A DNA stretch of 64,000 bases, taken from Nitratireductor sp. (GTDB lineage: Bacteria; Pseudomonadota; Alphaproteobacteria; Rhizobiales; Rhizobiaceae). Positions 47,982 through 56,999 of this stretch are shown here, piece by piece. How positions within the stretch are numbered: the first letter of the stretch is position 1; each line of letters begins with the position of its first letter. The notes below the pieces were generated by a model. The model saw only the letters and a list, made by a program, of their open reading frames with translations, had not been told where the DNA came from and ran no database searches. Position numbers and translations under genes: made by a program. The stretch covers positions 2,235,111-2,299,110 of the forward strand of contig NZ_CP051236.1 of NCBI RefSeq assembly GCF_017794765.1, written 5' to 3'.

Positions 47982-49418
47982 ATGACGCCTGATCTGACGA
48001 TAAGCCTGATCCTTGCAACGCCGGAGCTGATCCTGGCGGTGGGCGCTATGGCGCTCCTGATGGTCGGTGTCTTTTCCGGCCCCCGTGCCAATTCCACCGT
48101 CACCGGTCTTGCGGTTGCGCTTCTGGTCGCCGTGATCGCGCTGATGGTGATCTTCCCGGCCGATGGCCGCGCCTTTGGCGGAGCCTTCGTGAGCGATGCG
48201 TTCGCGCGCTTCATGAAGATCCTGACGCTGGTCGGATCCGTGGTGACGCTTGTCATGTCGGTCGGTTTCGCCAAGGCGGAGAAGTTCGACAAGTTCGAAT
48301 TCCCGGTTCTCATCATGCTGGCCACGCTTGGCATGATGCTGATGATCTCGGCCAACGACATGATCGCGCTCTATCTCGGCCTCGAGCTGCAGTCGCTGGC
48401 ACTCTATGTCGTTGCCGCCATCAACCGCGACAGCGCACGCTCCACCGAGGCGGGCCTGAAATACTTTGTTCTGGGCGCGCTCTCTTCGGGCATGATGCTT
48501 TACGGCATTTCGCTGGTCTACGGCTACACGGGCAACACCGGCTTCGACGTCATCGCCGCAACGCTGACGGGTGCAGAGCGTCAGCTCGGACTCGTCTTCG
48601 GTCTGGTCTTCGTGCTTGCCGGTCTCGCCTTCAAGATTTCGGCCGTTCCGTTCCACATGTGGACGCCGGACGTCTATGAAGGCGCGCCGACGCCGGTGAC
48701 AGCCTTCTTTGCTGCCGCGCCCAAGATGGCGGCCATGGCGCTTCTGGTGCGTGTCACCATGGGGGCGTTCGAGCCAATTGCCAGCGACTGGCAGCAGATC
48801 ATCGTCTTCATCGCGATTGCCTCCATGATCCTTGGTGCTTTCGCGGCCATCGGCCAGCGCAACATCAAGCGCCTCATGGCCTATTCCTCCATCGGCCATG
48901 TGGGCTACGCCCTTGTCGGGCTTGCCGCAAACTCCGAGGCTGGCGTGAAGGGCGTGGCAATCTACATGCTCATCTATCTGGCCATGACGCTCGGCACGTT
49001 TGCCGTGATCCTGGCCATGCGCCGCAATGACGGCAATGTCGAGCAGATCGACGATCTGGCCGGCCTCTCGTCGACCAATCCGATGATGGCCACGATCATG
49101 ACCATTCTCATGTTCTCTCTGGCTGGCATTCCGCCGCTCGCCGGCTTCTGGGGAAAATGGTACGTGTTCCTCGCCGCCATCGACGCAAAACTCTATGCAC
49201 TCGCGGTCATCGGCGTGGTCAGCTCTGTAGTCGGCGCGTTTTACTATCTGCGCGTAATCAAGATCATGTGGTTCGACGAATCGGCGGGCGGCTTCCAGCC
49301 CATGGCGGGCGAATTGCGCTTCGTGATGCTCCTGTCGGGCGCCTTCGTGCTGCTCTATGTTCTGATCGGTGGCCCTGTCGGGCGTTTCGCCGAGGCTGCC
49401 GCAAAGACCTTCTTCTAG
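47982..49418 (+). CDS. nuoN: NADH-quinone oxidoreductase subunit N
   Basis: A 478-residue antiporter-like subunit and last nuo gene. Motifs are [60 protein letters not shown], and [20 protein letters not shown]. birA begins three bases after the stop, so the operon continues. Confidence 0.98.
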   Translation: MTPDLTISLILATPELILAVGAMALLMVGVFSGPRANSTVTGLAVALLVAVIALMVIFPADGRAFGGAFVSDAFARFMKILTLVGSVVTLVMSVGFAKAEKFDKFEFPVLIMLATLGMMLMISANDMIALYLGLELQSLALYVVAAINRDSARSTEAGLKYFVLGALSSGMMLYGISLVYGYTGNTGFDVIAATLTGAERQLGLVFGLVFVLAGLAFKISAVPFHMWTPDVYEGAPTPVTAFFAAAPKMAAMALLVRVTMGAFEPIASDWQQIIVFIAIASMILGAFAAIGQRNIKRLMAYSSIGHVGYALVGLAANSEAGVKGVAIYMLIYLAMTLGTFAVILAMRRNDGNVEQIDDLAGLSSTNPMMATIMTILMFSLAGIPPLAGFWGKWYVFLAAIDAKLYALAVIGVVSSVVGAFYYLRVIKIMWFDESAGGFQPMAGELRFVMLLSGAFVLLYVLIGGPVGRFAEAAAKTFF

Positions 49419-49421
49419 GCC

Positions 49422-50246
49422 ATGGCCTTTCGTCTGGCGCCTTCGGCGGAAACGGCCGGCTATCGGCTGGAAGCCCATGAGAGCGTCGGGTCCACCAATG
49501 CGCTGGCGCTGGATCATGCGCGCGCCGGCGATCAGGGCAACCTCTGGGTTGTCGCTTCCAGACAGGAGAGCGGGCGTGGAAGGCGCGGACGGGAATGGGC
49601 AACACCTCCCGGCAACCTTGCCGCCACGCTTTTGAATGTCGGTCATTTCGAGCCGGCCACGGCGGCCACGCTCGGCTTCGTTGCAGGGCTGGCCCTGTCC
49701 GATGCGCTTCTGGCAGTCGTGCCAGAAAAGCGCATCGCGGTTGCTGCTGATGGTGGCGACATGCCGGGTGGACGCTTTGCTCTCAAATGGCCAAATGACG
49801 TTCTGGCCGACGGTGCGAAGCTTTCCGGCATTCTGCTGGAATCGACCATTCTGCCCGATGGGCGGTTCGCCATTGCGGTGGGCATCGGCGTGAATGTCAT
49901 CTCTCATCCGGACAACACGCCCTATCCTGCAACCTCGCTCAGGGCGTTGGGGTTTGGCGGTGATGCGGGCGATCTGTTCCTTGCGCTTTCGGACGCCTGG
50001 GTCGATAACAGTCGCCTTTGGAATGGCGGTCGCGGGCTCGATGCCATTCGCAGCCGCTGGCTGAAAAGAGCGGCGGGCCTCGGCTCGCCCGTGTCGATCC
50101 GTGTCGAAGGGCGCGTGGCGCGCGGCACATTCGAAACCATCGACGAAGCCTGTCGCTTCGTCATCCGCGAGGCGGACGGTTCATTGTTGAGAATTGCAGC
50201 AGGCGACGTCCATTTTGGCGCGGTCGCCTCTGTGCAGGCAGATTAA
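49422..50246 (+). CDS. birA: Biotin--[acetyl-CoA-carboxylase] ligase
   Basis: A 274-residue monofunctional biotin protein ligase that attaches biotin to BCCP. Motifs are ESVGSTNALALDHARAG, SRQESGRGRRGREWATPPGN (the GRGRxGRxW biotinyl-AMP loop), and LKWPNDVLADGAKLSGILLE. It lacks the N-terminal DNA-binding domain of E. coli BirA, so it is not expected to repress biotin genes. Linkage to nuoN is usual in Rhizobiales. Confidence 0.95.
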   Translation: MAFRLAPSAETAGYRLEAHESVGSTNALALDHARAGDQGNLWVVASRQESGRGRRGREWATPPGNLAATLLNVGHFEPATAATLGFVAGLALSDALLAVVPEKRIAVAADGGDMPGGRFALKWPNDVLADGAKLSGILLESTILPDGRFAIAVGIGVNVISHPDNTPYPATSLRALGFGGDAGDLFLALSDAWVDNSRLWNGGRGLDAIRSRWLKRAAGLGSPVSIRVEGRVARGTFETIDEACRFVIREADGSLLRIAAGDVHFGAVASVQAD

Positions 50247-50259
50247 GAGAAGGGGACCC

Positions 50260-51963
50260 ATGGCGCGTTCCAGCACAAAAAAGCCGGCCAAGAGCGGCGA
50301 TCTGAAAAATTCCGAGCTGGTTTTCTGCCCGCTTGGCGGTGTCGGCGAGATCGGCATGAATTTCGGGCTCTATGGGTTTGGGCCCGCCGCCAAACGCGAA
50401 TGGATCGTTGTTGATTGCGGTGTCACCTTTCCGGGGCCGGAGCTTCCCGGCGTCGATCTGGTTTTGCCCGACATCAGCTTCATCCGTGGCGAGGTCGATC
50501 GGCTGCGTGGCATCGTGATCACCCACGCGCATGAAGACCACTACGGTGCCGTGCTCGATCTTTGGCCGCTGCTCAAGTCCGATGTCTGGATGACGCCTTT
50601 TGCCGCCGGATTGCTCGACGCCAAGCGCCAGTCCGAATCCGGGGCACCCGATGTTCCGGTGAAGATATTCAGGGCCGGCGAAACATTCGAGATCGGTCCG
50701 TTCAGCATCGAGGCCATTGCCGTCGCGCACTCCATTCCCGAGCCGGTTTCACTCGCCATTACCACACCATTGGGAACGGTGGTGCACACGGGCGACTGGA
50801 AGATCGACCCGGCCCCTGCCATCGGTCCCAAGACCGACGAGGCGCGCTTCCGCGCGATCGGCGATGAAGGCGTTCTGGCGCTCGTCTGCGATTCCACCAA
50901 CGCCATGCGCGAAGGCGAATCGCCCACCGAACAGGCCGTTGGCGAAGGGCTGAAGGAAGTGATCGAGGCGGCGTCCGGCCGTGTCGTCGTCACCACCTTC
51001 TCTTCGAATGTCGGGCGCATCCGCTCTATCGCGGAGGCCGCGCGCGATGCCGGTCGCCAGCTTCTCGTGCTCGGCCGTTCCATGAAACGCGTTATCGATG
51101 TGGCGACCGAGCTTGGCTATCTCGATGGTCTCCCCGAATATCTGGATGAAGACGAATTCCAGCATGTGCCCCGCGACAAGGTTGTGGTTCTGTGCACCGG
51201 AAGCCAGGGCGAGAGCCGCGCCGCGCTCGCCAAGCTCGCCCGCGACGAGATGCGCAATGTCGCGCTCACGGCGGGCGATACGGTGGTCTATTCCTCGCGC
51301 CTCATCCCCGGCAACGAGAAGGCGGTTCTGGAGACCAAGAACCGTCTGATCGAGATGGGCATCGAGATCATCGAGGATGACGACGCATTGGTCCACGTGT
51401 CCGGTCACCCGCGCCGCAGCGAATTGAAGCGCATGTATTCCTGGGTGCGTCCGCAGATCCTCGTGCCGGTGCATGGCGAGGCCGCGCATCTGGTAGCGCA
51501 GGGCTCGCTCGGCGCGATGGAAGGCATTCCCGAGGTCACGCAGGTGCGCAATGGCGACATGCTGCGCCTTGCTCCCGGACCGGCCGAAATCATCGACGAG
51601 GTCCAGCATGGGCGTTTCTTCAAGGATGGCCGGCTTCTGGGCGACGATGAAGAGATGGGCATCCGCGATCGCCGCAAACTTTCCTATGCCGGCCATGTCG
51701 TGCTCAATGTCGTGCTTGATGAACGCTTCAATCTCGATGGCGACCCCGATATCGTCGCCATCGGTGTGGCCGAGCGTGATGCGCGGGGAGAGCTTCTCGA
51801 GGACATCATGCTGGACGCAGCATCCGGTGCTTTGCGCAGCATTCCGCGCAACCGCCGCAAGGATCTCGACCTGGTGTCGGAATCAGTCCGCCGTGCGGTG
51901 CGCAATGCGGCAAATGCCGCATGGGGCAAAAAGCCCATTGTGACGGTCTTCGTCACGCAATAA
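50260..51963 (+). CDS. rnj: Ribonuclease J
   Basis: A 567-residue metallo-beta-lactamase/beta-CASP nuclease. The zinc motif is VITHAHEDHYGAVLDLWPLL (HxHxDH), with VVHTGDWKIDPAP and, in the beta-CASP part, VVVTTFSSNVGRIRSIAEAA, CTGSQGESRAALAKL, and HVSGHPRRSELKRMYSWVRP. RNase J does 5'-exonucleolytic and endonucleolytic decay and rRNA maturation and is typical of Rhizobiales. The ATG at 50260 (MARSSTKKPAKSG) follows AGAGAAGGGG, 13 bases after birA. Confidence 0.95.
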   Translation: MARSSTKKPAKSGDLKNSELVFCPLGGVGEIGMNFGLYGFGPAAKREWIVVDCGVTFPGPELPGVDLVLPDISFIRGEVDRLRGIVITHAHEDHYGAVLDLWPLLKSDVWMTPFAAGLLDAKRQSESGAPDVPVKIFRAGETFEIGPFSIEAIAVAHSIPEPVSLAITTPLGTVVHTGDWKIDPAPAIGPKTDEARFRAIGDEGVLALVCDSTNAMREGESPTEQAVGEGLKEVIEAASGRVVVTTFSSNVGRIRSIAEAARDAGRQLLVLGRSMKRVIDVATELGYLDGLPEYLDEDEFQHVPRDKVVVLCTGSQGESRAALAKLARDEMRNVALTAGDTVVYSSRLIPGNEKAVLETKNRLIEMGIEIIEDDDALVHVSGHPRRSELKRMYSWVRPQILVPVHGEAAHLVAQGSLGAMEGIPEVTQVRNGDMLRLAPGPAEIIDEVQHGRFFKDGRLLGDDEEMGIRDRRKLSYAGHVVLNVVLDERFNLDGDPDIVAIGVAERDARGELLEDIMLDAASGALRSIPRNRRKDLDLVSESVRRAVRNAANAAWGKKPIVTVFVTQ

Positions 51964-52015
51964 GCAAAGGGGTGGGGTGCCAGTCACCTCACCGCATTGC
52001 AGGAGATGTCAGCCG

Positions 52016-52420
52016 ATGCTTGGAAAGCTCAATCACGTGGCAATCGCCGTGCCTGATCTTGAGAAGGCGTCGGCCCTTTATCGCGATACACTGGGCGCGA
52101 AGGTTTCCGTACCGCAGGCCTTGCCCGAGCACGGTGTCACGGTGGTCTTCATTGAACTCGACAATACGAAGGTCGAACTGCTTGAACCACTCGGTGAAGG
52201 GTCGCCCATTGCCGGGTTCCTTTCAAAGAATCCAGACGGCGGCATGCATCACATTTGCTACGAGGTGGCTGACATCTCAGCCGCGCGCGACCGGCTGAAA
52301 GCGGATGGCGCGCGCATTCTTGGAGACGGACAGCCGAAGATCGGTGCCCATGGCAAGCCAGTCCTCTTTCTTCACCCCAAGGACTTTACTGGCACCCTTG
52401 TCGAACTCGAACAGGTCTGA
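52016..52420 (+). CDS. mce: Methylmalonyl-CoA epimerase
   Basis: A 134-residue VOC-fold enzyme that interconverts the epimers of methylmalonyl-CoA in propionate metabolism. Metal ligands are in LGKLNHVAIAVPDLEKA (His), GGMHHICYEVADISAA (His) and GTLVELEQV (Glu). The ATG at 52016 follows AGGAG. It closes the operon together with the DUF1467 gene nine bases on. The mutase itself is not in the window. Confidence 0.94.
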   Translation: MLGKLNHVAIAVPDLEKASALYRDTLGAKVSVPQALPEHGVTVVFIELDNTKVELLEPLGEGSPIAGFLSKNPDGGMHHICYEVADISAARDRLKADGARILGDGQPKIGAHGKPVLFLHPKDFTGTLVELEQV

Positions 52421-52429
52421 GGTTCACCA

Positions 52430-52699
52430 ATGGGCTGGGTTTCTCTTCTCGCCGTATTTTTCATTGTCTGGTGGACGGTGCTTTTCATTGCACTGCCGTT
52501 CGGCCTGCGTACGCAGGAGGAAGACGGTGAGGTGACACTCGGCACCACCGAAAGCGCGCCGCGCGGGCCGCATATGCTGCGGGCACTCATCCGCACAACG
52601 ATCATCGCGCTGCTCATTTGCGGCCTTCTGGTTCTGATGACCCGCGGTCTGGGATACTCGTTTGACGACATCCCAAGGGTCGTGCCCAGGTTCGACTGA
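52430..52699 (+). CDS. DUF1467 family membrane protein
   Basis: An 89-residue protein with two membrane helices (about 3-25 and 55-75). The N-terminal block VWWTVLFIALPFGLRTQEED is diagnostic for DUF1467, a family found next to mce and proS across Rhizobiales. Function unknown. Nine bases after mce, so almost certainly co-transcribed. Confidence 0.9.
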   Translation: MGWVSLLAVFFIVWWTVLFIALPFGLRTQEEDGEVTLGTTESAPRGPHMLRALIRTTIIALLICGLLVLMTRGLGYSFDDIPRVVPRFD

Positions 52700-53202
52700 A
52701 CCGATAGCTTACGGTCTCAAAAACCGTTTCGGACGCACCCGAAATCTTCGATCATGAACGGTGCCGGGCATGAGGGTGTCCGGGCCCTGGACATCGGTCG
52801 GGGCAGGGCGGCTTCTCCCAAAAAAAATGCAAGGCCCAAAGGCCTTGCTAACTCAACGCGTCCGATCCTTTGCCGTATCATCGTCGGCGGCTGCGAGTTA
52901 CCGCGCCTGGACCGCATCCTCCCAAGACTTTGACCGCGTAATGAGGATGAATTTCAGCTCCACCCTCTTATTATGGGAGGGCACCATAGAGCAAGTTGAG
53001 ACGAAATGTCACGAGGAAAATTGCCTTTGAAATGCTTTGTTATCAAATTGCTCTGCGGTGGCGGTTTTGAAGAACGGAGCACGGGGCGGCCATATGGCTT
53101 CGGCTTTTCATTCTGTTGCGAAATGGTTAAGACACCGGCCTTGAACCGTTTGTCATTTTGATTCCGAACAGGCTCTGCCGAGCCGCTTCCATGGATACGT
53201 AT
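52700..53202. other. Intergenic region before proS
   Basis: About 500 bases. No supported protein gene on either strand. It carries an intrinsic terminator that works only on the minus strand (52820-52848), suggesting an unannotated minus-strand transcript. AT-richer sequence from 53020 to 53160 should hold the proS promoter. Confidence 0.5.
52820..52848 (-). terminator. Minus-strand intrinsic terminator with no gene upstream
   Basis: On the minus strand GCAAGGCC / GGCCTTGC (perfect 8-bp stem, loop TTTG), then A and eight U residues. No minus-strand protein gene precedes it, so it may end a small RNA starting somewhere in 52850-53010. Confidence 0.8.
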
Positions 53203-54534
53203 ATGCGACTGTCGCGCTACTTTCTGCCGATCCTGAAAGAAACCCCTCGTGAGGCTGAAATCGTCTCTCACCGTCTGATGCTGCGAGCCGGTATGATCCG
53301 TCAGCAGGGCGCCGGGAGCTTTTCCTGGCTGCCGCTGGGTAAGCGCGTTCTCGACAAGGTCAATCAGATCATCCGCGAAGAGCAGAACCGGGCAGGGGCC
53401 CAGGAAATCCTGATGCCCACCATCCAGTCGGCCGATCTGTGGATGGAGAGCGGGCGCTATGACGATTACGGCAAGGAGATGCTGCGCATCACCGACCGGC
53501 ACGAGCGCAAGATGCTCTATGGCCCAACCAATGAAGAGATGGTGACGGACATCTTCCGTTCCTACGTCAAATCCTACAAGGACCTGCCGCTCAATCTCTA
53601 TCACATCCAGTGGAAGTTTCGCGATGAGGTGCGCCCGCGCTTCGGCGTGATGCGTTCGCGCGAGTTTTTGATGAAGGATGCCTACTCCTTCGATCTCGAC
53701 TTCGAGGGCGCGAAGGCCGCTTACAACCGCATGTTCGTTGCCTATCTGCGCACATTTGCACGGATGGGCCTGCAGGCGATCCCGATGCGCGCCGACACCG
53801 GACCCATCGGCGGCGATCTCAGCCACGAATTCATCATCCTCGCCTCCACCGGCGAGAGCGAGGTGTTCTGCCGCAAGAAGTTCCTCGATCTGCAAGTGCC
53901 GGGCGCTGATGTCGATTTCAGCAATGATGCGGAGATTGCCGACATCGTGACCACCTGGACAACGCCCTATGCGGCAACCGACGAGATGCATGACGAAGCT
54001 GCATGGAACGCTATTCCCGATGAGGAGAAAGTTTCTGCGCGCGGTATCGAAGTCGGTCATATTTTCCACTTCGGCACCAAGTATTCCAAGCCGATGAACG
54101 CAACCGTCACCGGTCCGGACGGCAAGGAGCATCATGTGTCCATGGGATCCTACGGCATTGGCCCAAGCCGCCTGCTGGCGGCCATCATTGAAGCCAGCCA
54201 CGACGAGAACGGCATCATCTGGCCGGAGAGCGTCGCGCCTTTCGATGTGGGCCTGATCAACATGAAGGTGGGTGACGAAGCCTGCGACCGCATCTGCGAA
54301 GAGCTTTACGGAAAGCTGCAGGCTGCGGGCAGGGATGTGCTTTATGACGATACGGACCAGCGCGCCGGCGGCAAGTTTGCCACCGCGGACCTGATTGGTC
54401 TTCCCTGGCAATTGGTGGTCGGCCCGCGGGGTGTCGCCAATGGCGAGGTGGAGCTCAAGAACCGGGCCTCCGGAGAGCGGGTTTCCCTGTCGGTCGAAGA
54501 TGCGCTCAACCGTCTCGCTCAGGGCGTCGCATGA
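53203..54534 (+). CDS. proS: Prolyl-tRNA synthetase
   Basis: A 443-residue class II synthetase charging tRNA-Pro. It is the short alphaproteobacterial/mitochondrial form without the editing insertion. Motif 2/3 and substrate blocks are [60 protein letters not shown], and [18 protein letters not shown]. The C-terminal anticodon domain has [20 protein letters not shown]. The ATG at 53203 (MRLSRYFLP) gives the family length; ATG 53191 is an alternative. Confidence 0.96.
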   Translation: MRLSRYFLPILKETPREAEIVSHRLMLRAGMIRQQGAGSFSWLPLGKRVLDKVNQIIREEQNRAGAQEILMPTIQSADLWMESGRYDDYGKEMLRITDRHERKMLYGPTNEEMVTDIFRSYVKSYKDLPLNLYHIQWKFRDEVRPRFGVMRSREFLMKDAYSFDLDFEGAKAAYNRMFVAYLRTFARMGLQAIPMRADTGPIGGDLSHEFIILASTGESEVFCRKKFLDLQVPGADVDFSNDAEIADIVTTWTTPYAATDEMHDEAAWNAIPDEEKVSARGIEVGHIFHFGTKYSKPMNATVTGPDGKEHHVSMGSYGIGPSRLLAAIIEASHDENGIIWPESVAPFDVGLINMKVGDEACDRICEELYGKLQAAGRDVLYDDTDQRAGGKFATADLIGLPWQLVVGPRGVANGEVELKNRASGERVSLSVEDALNRLAQGVA

Positions 54535-54581
54535 GGCGATGCCGCGATTTTCGTTTGCGCAAGAGCCTTTGAGGTCGAGCC

Positions 54582-55895
54582 ATGAGTGAAGCCGCCACCA
54601 GCGGAGAAGCCACGCAGAGCGCCCCGGGGAAACCTCTCGGCGCCGGACCGTTCTCCCGTTTCGAGCGGCTGATCGCCTGGCGCTACCTTCGCTCTCGCCG
54701 GAAAGAGACGGTCATCTCGGTGATCGCTTCCATTTCCTTCATTGGCATCATGCTGGGCGTGGCGACGCTGATTGTCGTGATGGCGGTGATGAATGGTTTT
54801 CGCGCCGAATTGCTTACCCGTATTCTTGGCGTCAACGGTCATCTCATCGTGCAGCCCATCGATATGCCGATGGATGATTATGAGGGTGTGGCCAGTCGCA
54901 TTGAGGGCGTCGAGGGCGTTCGCATCGCCATGCCGATGGTGCAGGGGCAGGTGCTTGTTTCCGGCCGCAGCGGAGCAGGAACGGGGGCCGTGGTGCGCGG
55001 CGTGCGCGCAGACGATCTGTCTCGTCTCGAACTGGTTTCCGATAACATCAAGGAAGGCTCTCTTGTCGGCTTTGCTGCAGGTGAGGGGCTCGCTGTCGGC
55101 TCTCGCATGGCGCAGAATCTGGGTCTTACGGTTGGCGATTCCGTTACGCTGGTTGCCCCTGATGGCGACATTACGCCCTTCGGGACAACACCACGCGTGA
55201 AGACCTACCCGATCTCAGCCACATTCGAGATCGGTATGTCGGAATACGATTCTTCCATCATCTACATGCCGCTCCAGGAGGCGCAGCTCTATTTCAATGC
55301 GGAGGGGCTGGTGCAGTCGATCGAGCTTTTCGTCGACAATCCCGATGCCGTGGACGTCCTGCGCCCCAGGGTGGAAGAGGCCGCTCAGCGTCCCATCCTT
55401 CTCTCCGACTGGCGCCAGCGCAACAGCACCTTCTTCTCCGCGCTCGAAGTGGAGCGCAACGTCATGTTCATGATCCTGACGATGATCGTGCTTGTCGCCG
55501 CACTCAACATCATTTCCGGTCTTGTGATGCTGGTGAAGGACAAGGGGCACGACATCGCCATTCTGCGCACCATGGGAGCGACGAGTGGGGCCATCATGCG
55601 CATCTTCTTGATGACGGGCGCGGCGATCGGCGTTGCCGGCACGCTTGCCGGTGTCATTCTCGGTGTCGTCATCTGCTGGAACGTCGAGTCCATTCGCCAG
55701 TTCTTCTCCTGGCTTTCAGGCACCACGATCTTTGATCCCGAACTCTATTTCCTGAGCCAGTTGCCGGCCAAGATGGAAGCGGGCGAAACAGTTGCGGTCA
55801 TTATCATGGCTCTGGTTCTGTCCTTCGTGGCAACGCTCTTTCCTGCCTGGCGGGCCTCCCGGCTCGATCCGGTCGATGCTCTGAGGTATGACTGA
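54582..55895 (+). CDS. lolC: Lipoprotein-releasing ABC transporter permease LolC/E
   Basis: A 437-residue permease that extracts lipoproteins from the inner membrane for LolA. The N-terminus has [20 protein letters not shown] and the first helix (about 40-65). A large periplasmic domain with [19 protein letters not shown] follows, then three helices at the C-terminus ([40 protein letters not shown]) and the FtsX-type end [18 protein letters not shown]. Alphaproteobacteria use one LolC/E type rather than two. Its TGA overlaps the lolD ATG. Confidence 0.94.
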   Translation: MSEAATSGEATQSAPGKPLGAGPFSRFERLIAWRYLRSRRKETVISVIASISFIGIMLGVATLIVVMAVMNGFRAELLTRILGVNGHLIVQPIDMPMDDYEGVASRIEGVEGVRIAMPMVQGQVLVSGRSGAGTGAVVRGVRADDLSRLELVSDNIKEGSLVGFAAGEGLAVGSRMAQNLGLTVGDSVTLVAPDGDITPFGTTPRVKTYPISATFEIGMSEYDSSIIYMPLQEAQLYFNAEGLVQSIELFVDNPDAVDVLRPRVEEAAQRPILLSDWRQRNSTFFSALEVERNVMFMILTMIVLVAALNIISGLVMLVKDKGHDIAILRTMGATSGAIMRIFLMTGAAIGVAGTLAGVILGVVICWNVESIRQFFSWLSGTTIFDPELYFLSQLPAKMEAGETVAVIIMALVLSFVATLFPAWRASRLDPVDALRYD

Positions 55896-56581
55896 TGGCG
55901 GCACCCATTCTGGAACTGAAGGGCATAGAGCGCAGCTACCGCGAGGGCGAGGGCAGGCTCACCATCCTCCGGGATGCCGCATTTTCCCTGAACACGGGCG
56001 AGATGGTGGCGCTGGTTGCCCCGTCAGGAGCTGGCAAGTCGACATTGCTGCATCTGGCAGGACTCCTTGAGGCACCGGACTCCGGTGAGGTGATTGTCGG
56101 AGGTCAGGCGTGCGGCCGGCTCGCGGATGATGCGCGCACTGCGATCCGGCGTAACGAGATCGGCTTCGTCTACCAGTTTCATCATCTGCTGCCGGAGTTC
56201 TCCGCAGAAGAGAACGTCATGATCCCGCAGATGATCACCGGCATGGCACCGGCAGAGGCGAAGGAGCGTGCGGGACAGCTTCTTGATTACCTGCGTGTTG
56301 GCCACCGGGCGAGCCACAGGCCGGCCGAGCTGTCGGGTGGCGAGCAGCAAAGGGTGGCCATCGCCCGGGCTGTCGCCAACGCCCCGCGTATTCTTCTCGC
56401 GGATGAGCCGACCGGCAATCTCGACCCCAAGACGGCAGGCTATGTGTTCGACGCGCTAGAGGCGCTCGTGCGTCAGTCCGGCCTTGCAGCCCTGATCGCC
56501 ACTCACAATCATGAACTGGCCGCGCGGATGGACCGCGTCGTCACGCTGAGCGGCGGCAAGGTTGTCGCCTGGACCGGGTAA
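55895..56581 (+). CDS. lolD: Lipoprotein-releasing ABC transporter ATP-binding protein LolD
   Basis: A 228-residue ATPase of the MacB/LolD family. Walker A is [20 protein letters not shown], the Q-loop is [19 protein letters not shown], the ABC signature is [20 protein letters not shown], and Walker B is [14 protein letters not shown]-loop histidine in [12 protein letters not shown]. Its start overlaps lolC (TGATG). Confidence 0.96.
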   Translation: MAAPILELKGIERSYREGEGRLTILRDAAFSLNTGEMVALVAPSGAGKSTLLHLAGLLEAPDSGEVIVGGQACGRLADDARTAIRRNEIGFVYQFHHLLPEFSAEENVMIPQMITGMAPAEAKERAGQLLDYLRVGHRASHRPAELSGGEQQRVAIARAVANAPRILLADEPTGNLDPKTAGYVFDALEALVRQSGLAALIATHNHELAARMDRVVTLSGGKVVAWTG

Positions 56582-56707
56582 CGCATCAGCAGCGTCCCTG
56601 CGTGTCGATAGCCTCCGGACGACCGAGGGGCTTCTGAACGTCTGTTTGCGAATTAACCCTACGTAAACCCTGATTGCTAGGCCCGGAAGAGGCGCCTTCT
56701 ATCGCGC

Positions 56708-56736
56708 TTGACGATGGAACAAAAATAGAACATAAA
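56708..56736 (+). promoter_or_regulatory. Promoter with LexA (SOS) operator in the spacer
   Basis: TTGACG (56708-56713) and CATAAA (56731-56736) are 17 bases apart. Within lies a perfect alphaproteobacterial SOS box, GAAC-N7-GAAC, at 56717-56731 (GAAC, AAAAATA, GAAC), reaching the first base of the -10. LexA bound here would block RNA polymerase. The downstream gene is the 28-codon membrane peptide. Confidence 0.7.
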
Positions 56737-56764
56737 GGGATTATAAAGTGATCAGGAGGGATAA

Positions 56765-56851
56765 ATGACCGATCTTGTCCAGGATGTCGTCTCGCTCGTT
56801 GCCGTCAGTTCCTTTATCATGATGGCTGCTGTGGTGATCGGCGCCATTTGA
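56765..56851 (+). CDS. 28-residue membrane micropeptide, probably SOS-induced
   Basis: An ATG at 56765 with AGGAGGG five to eleven bases upstream opens 28 codons before TGA. The peptide starts MTDLVQDVVSLVAVSSF and ends MMAAVVIGAI: a short polar N-terminus and one hydrophobic helix of about 18-20 residues. Size, single span and the LexA box in its promoter resemble Caulobacter SidA, a 29-residue SOS-induced inner-membrane inhibitor of cell division that acts on FtsW. No sequence homology is claimed; only size, topology and regulation agree. A terminator-like hairpin follows 50 bases later, so it is a monocistronic unit between lolD and ggt. It may also be an SOS-type toxin such as TisB. Confidence 0.72.
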   Translation: MTDLVQDVVSLVAVSSFIMMAAVVIGAI

Positions 56852-56900
56852 TGCTTGCCGGTGCCGTGCGTGTGATGTCAGGCACCGCCCGAATGTGAAA

Positions 56901-56920
56901 GAGGCGGGAAGGCCCGCCTC
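56901..56920 (+). terminator. Hairpin after the micropeptide gene
   Basis: A perfect 8-bp stem GAGGCGGG / CCCGCCTC with loop AAGG, followed by TCTGTCTGTG. It ends the short plus-strand transcript or faces the convergent ggt. Confidence 0.7.
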
Positions 56921-56999
56921 TCTGTCTGTGCTGTGTTGCTTCCCATGAAACCGTGCCATGCAGAAACCGGCAGCTGTTATTTCTGAACTACGCTGTTGA

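Noticed and set aside
47085..49907. 940-codon minus-strand open frame
   Set aside because: Exact antisense shadow of nuoM, nuoN and birA; very high His/Arg/Asp content typical of GC-rich shadow frames.
52700..53202. T-box or proline-responsive leader upstream of proS
   Set aside because: No T-box motif or specifier loop; the only terminator is on the opposite strand.
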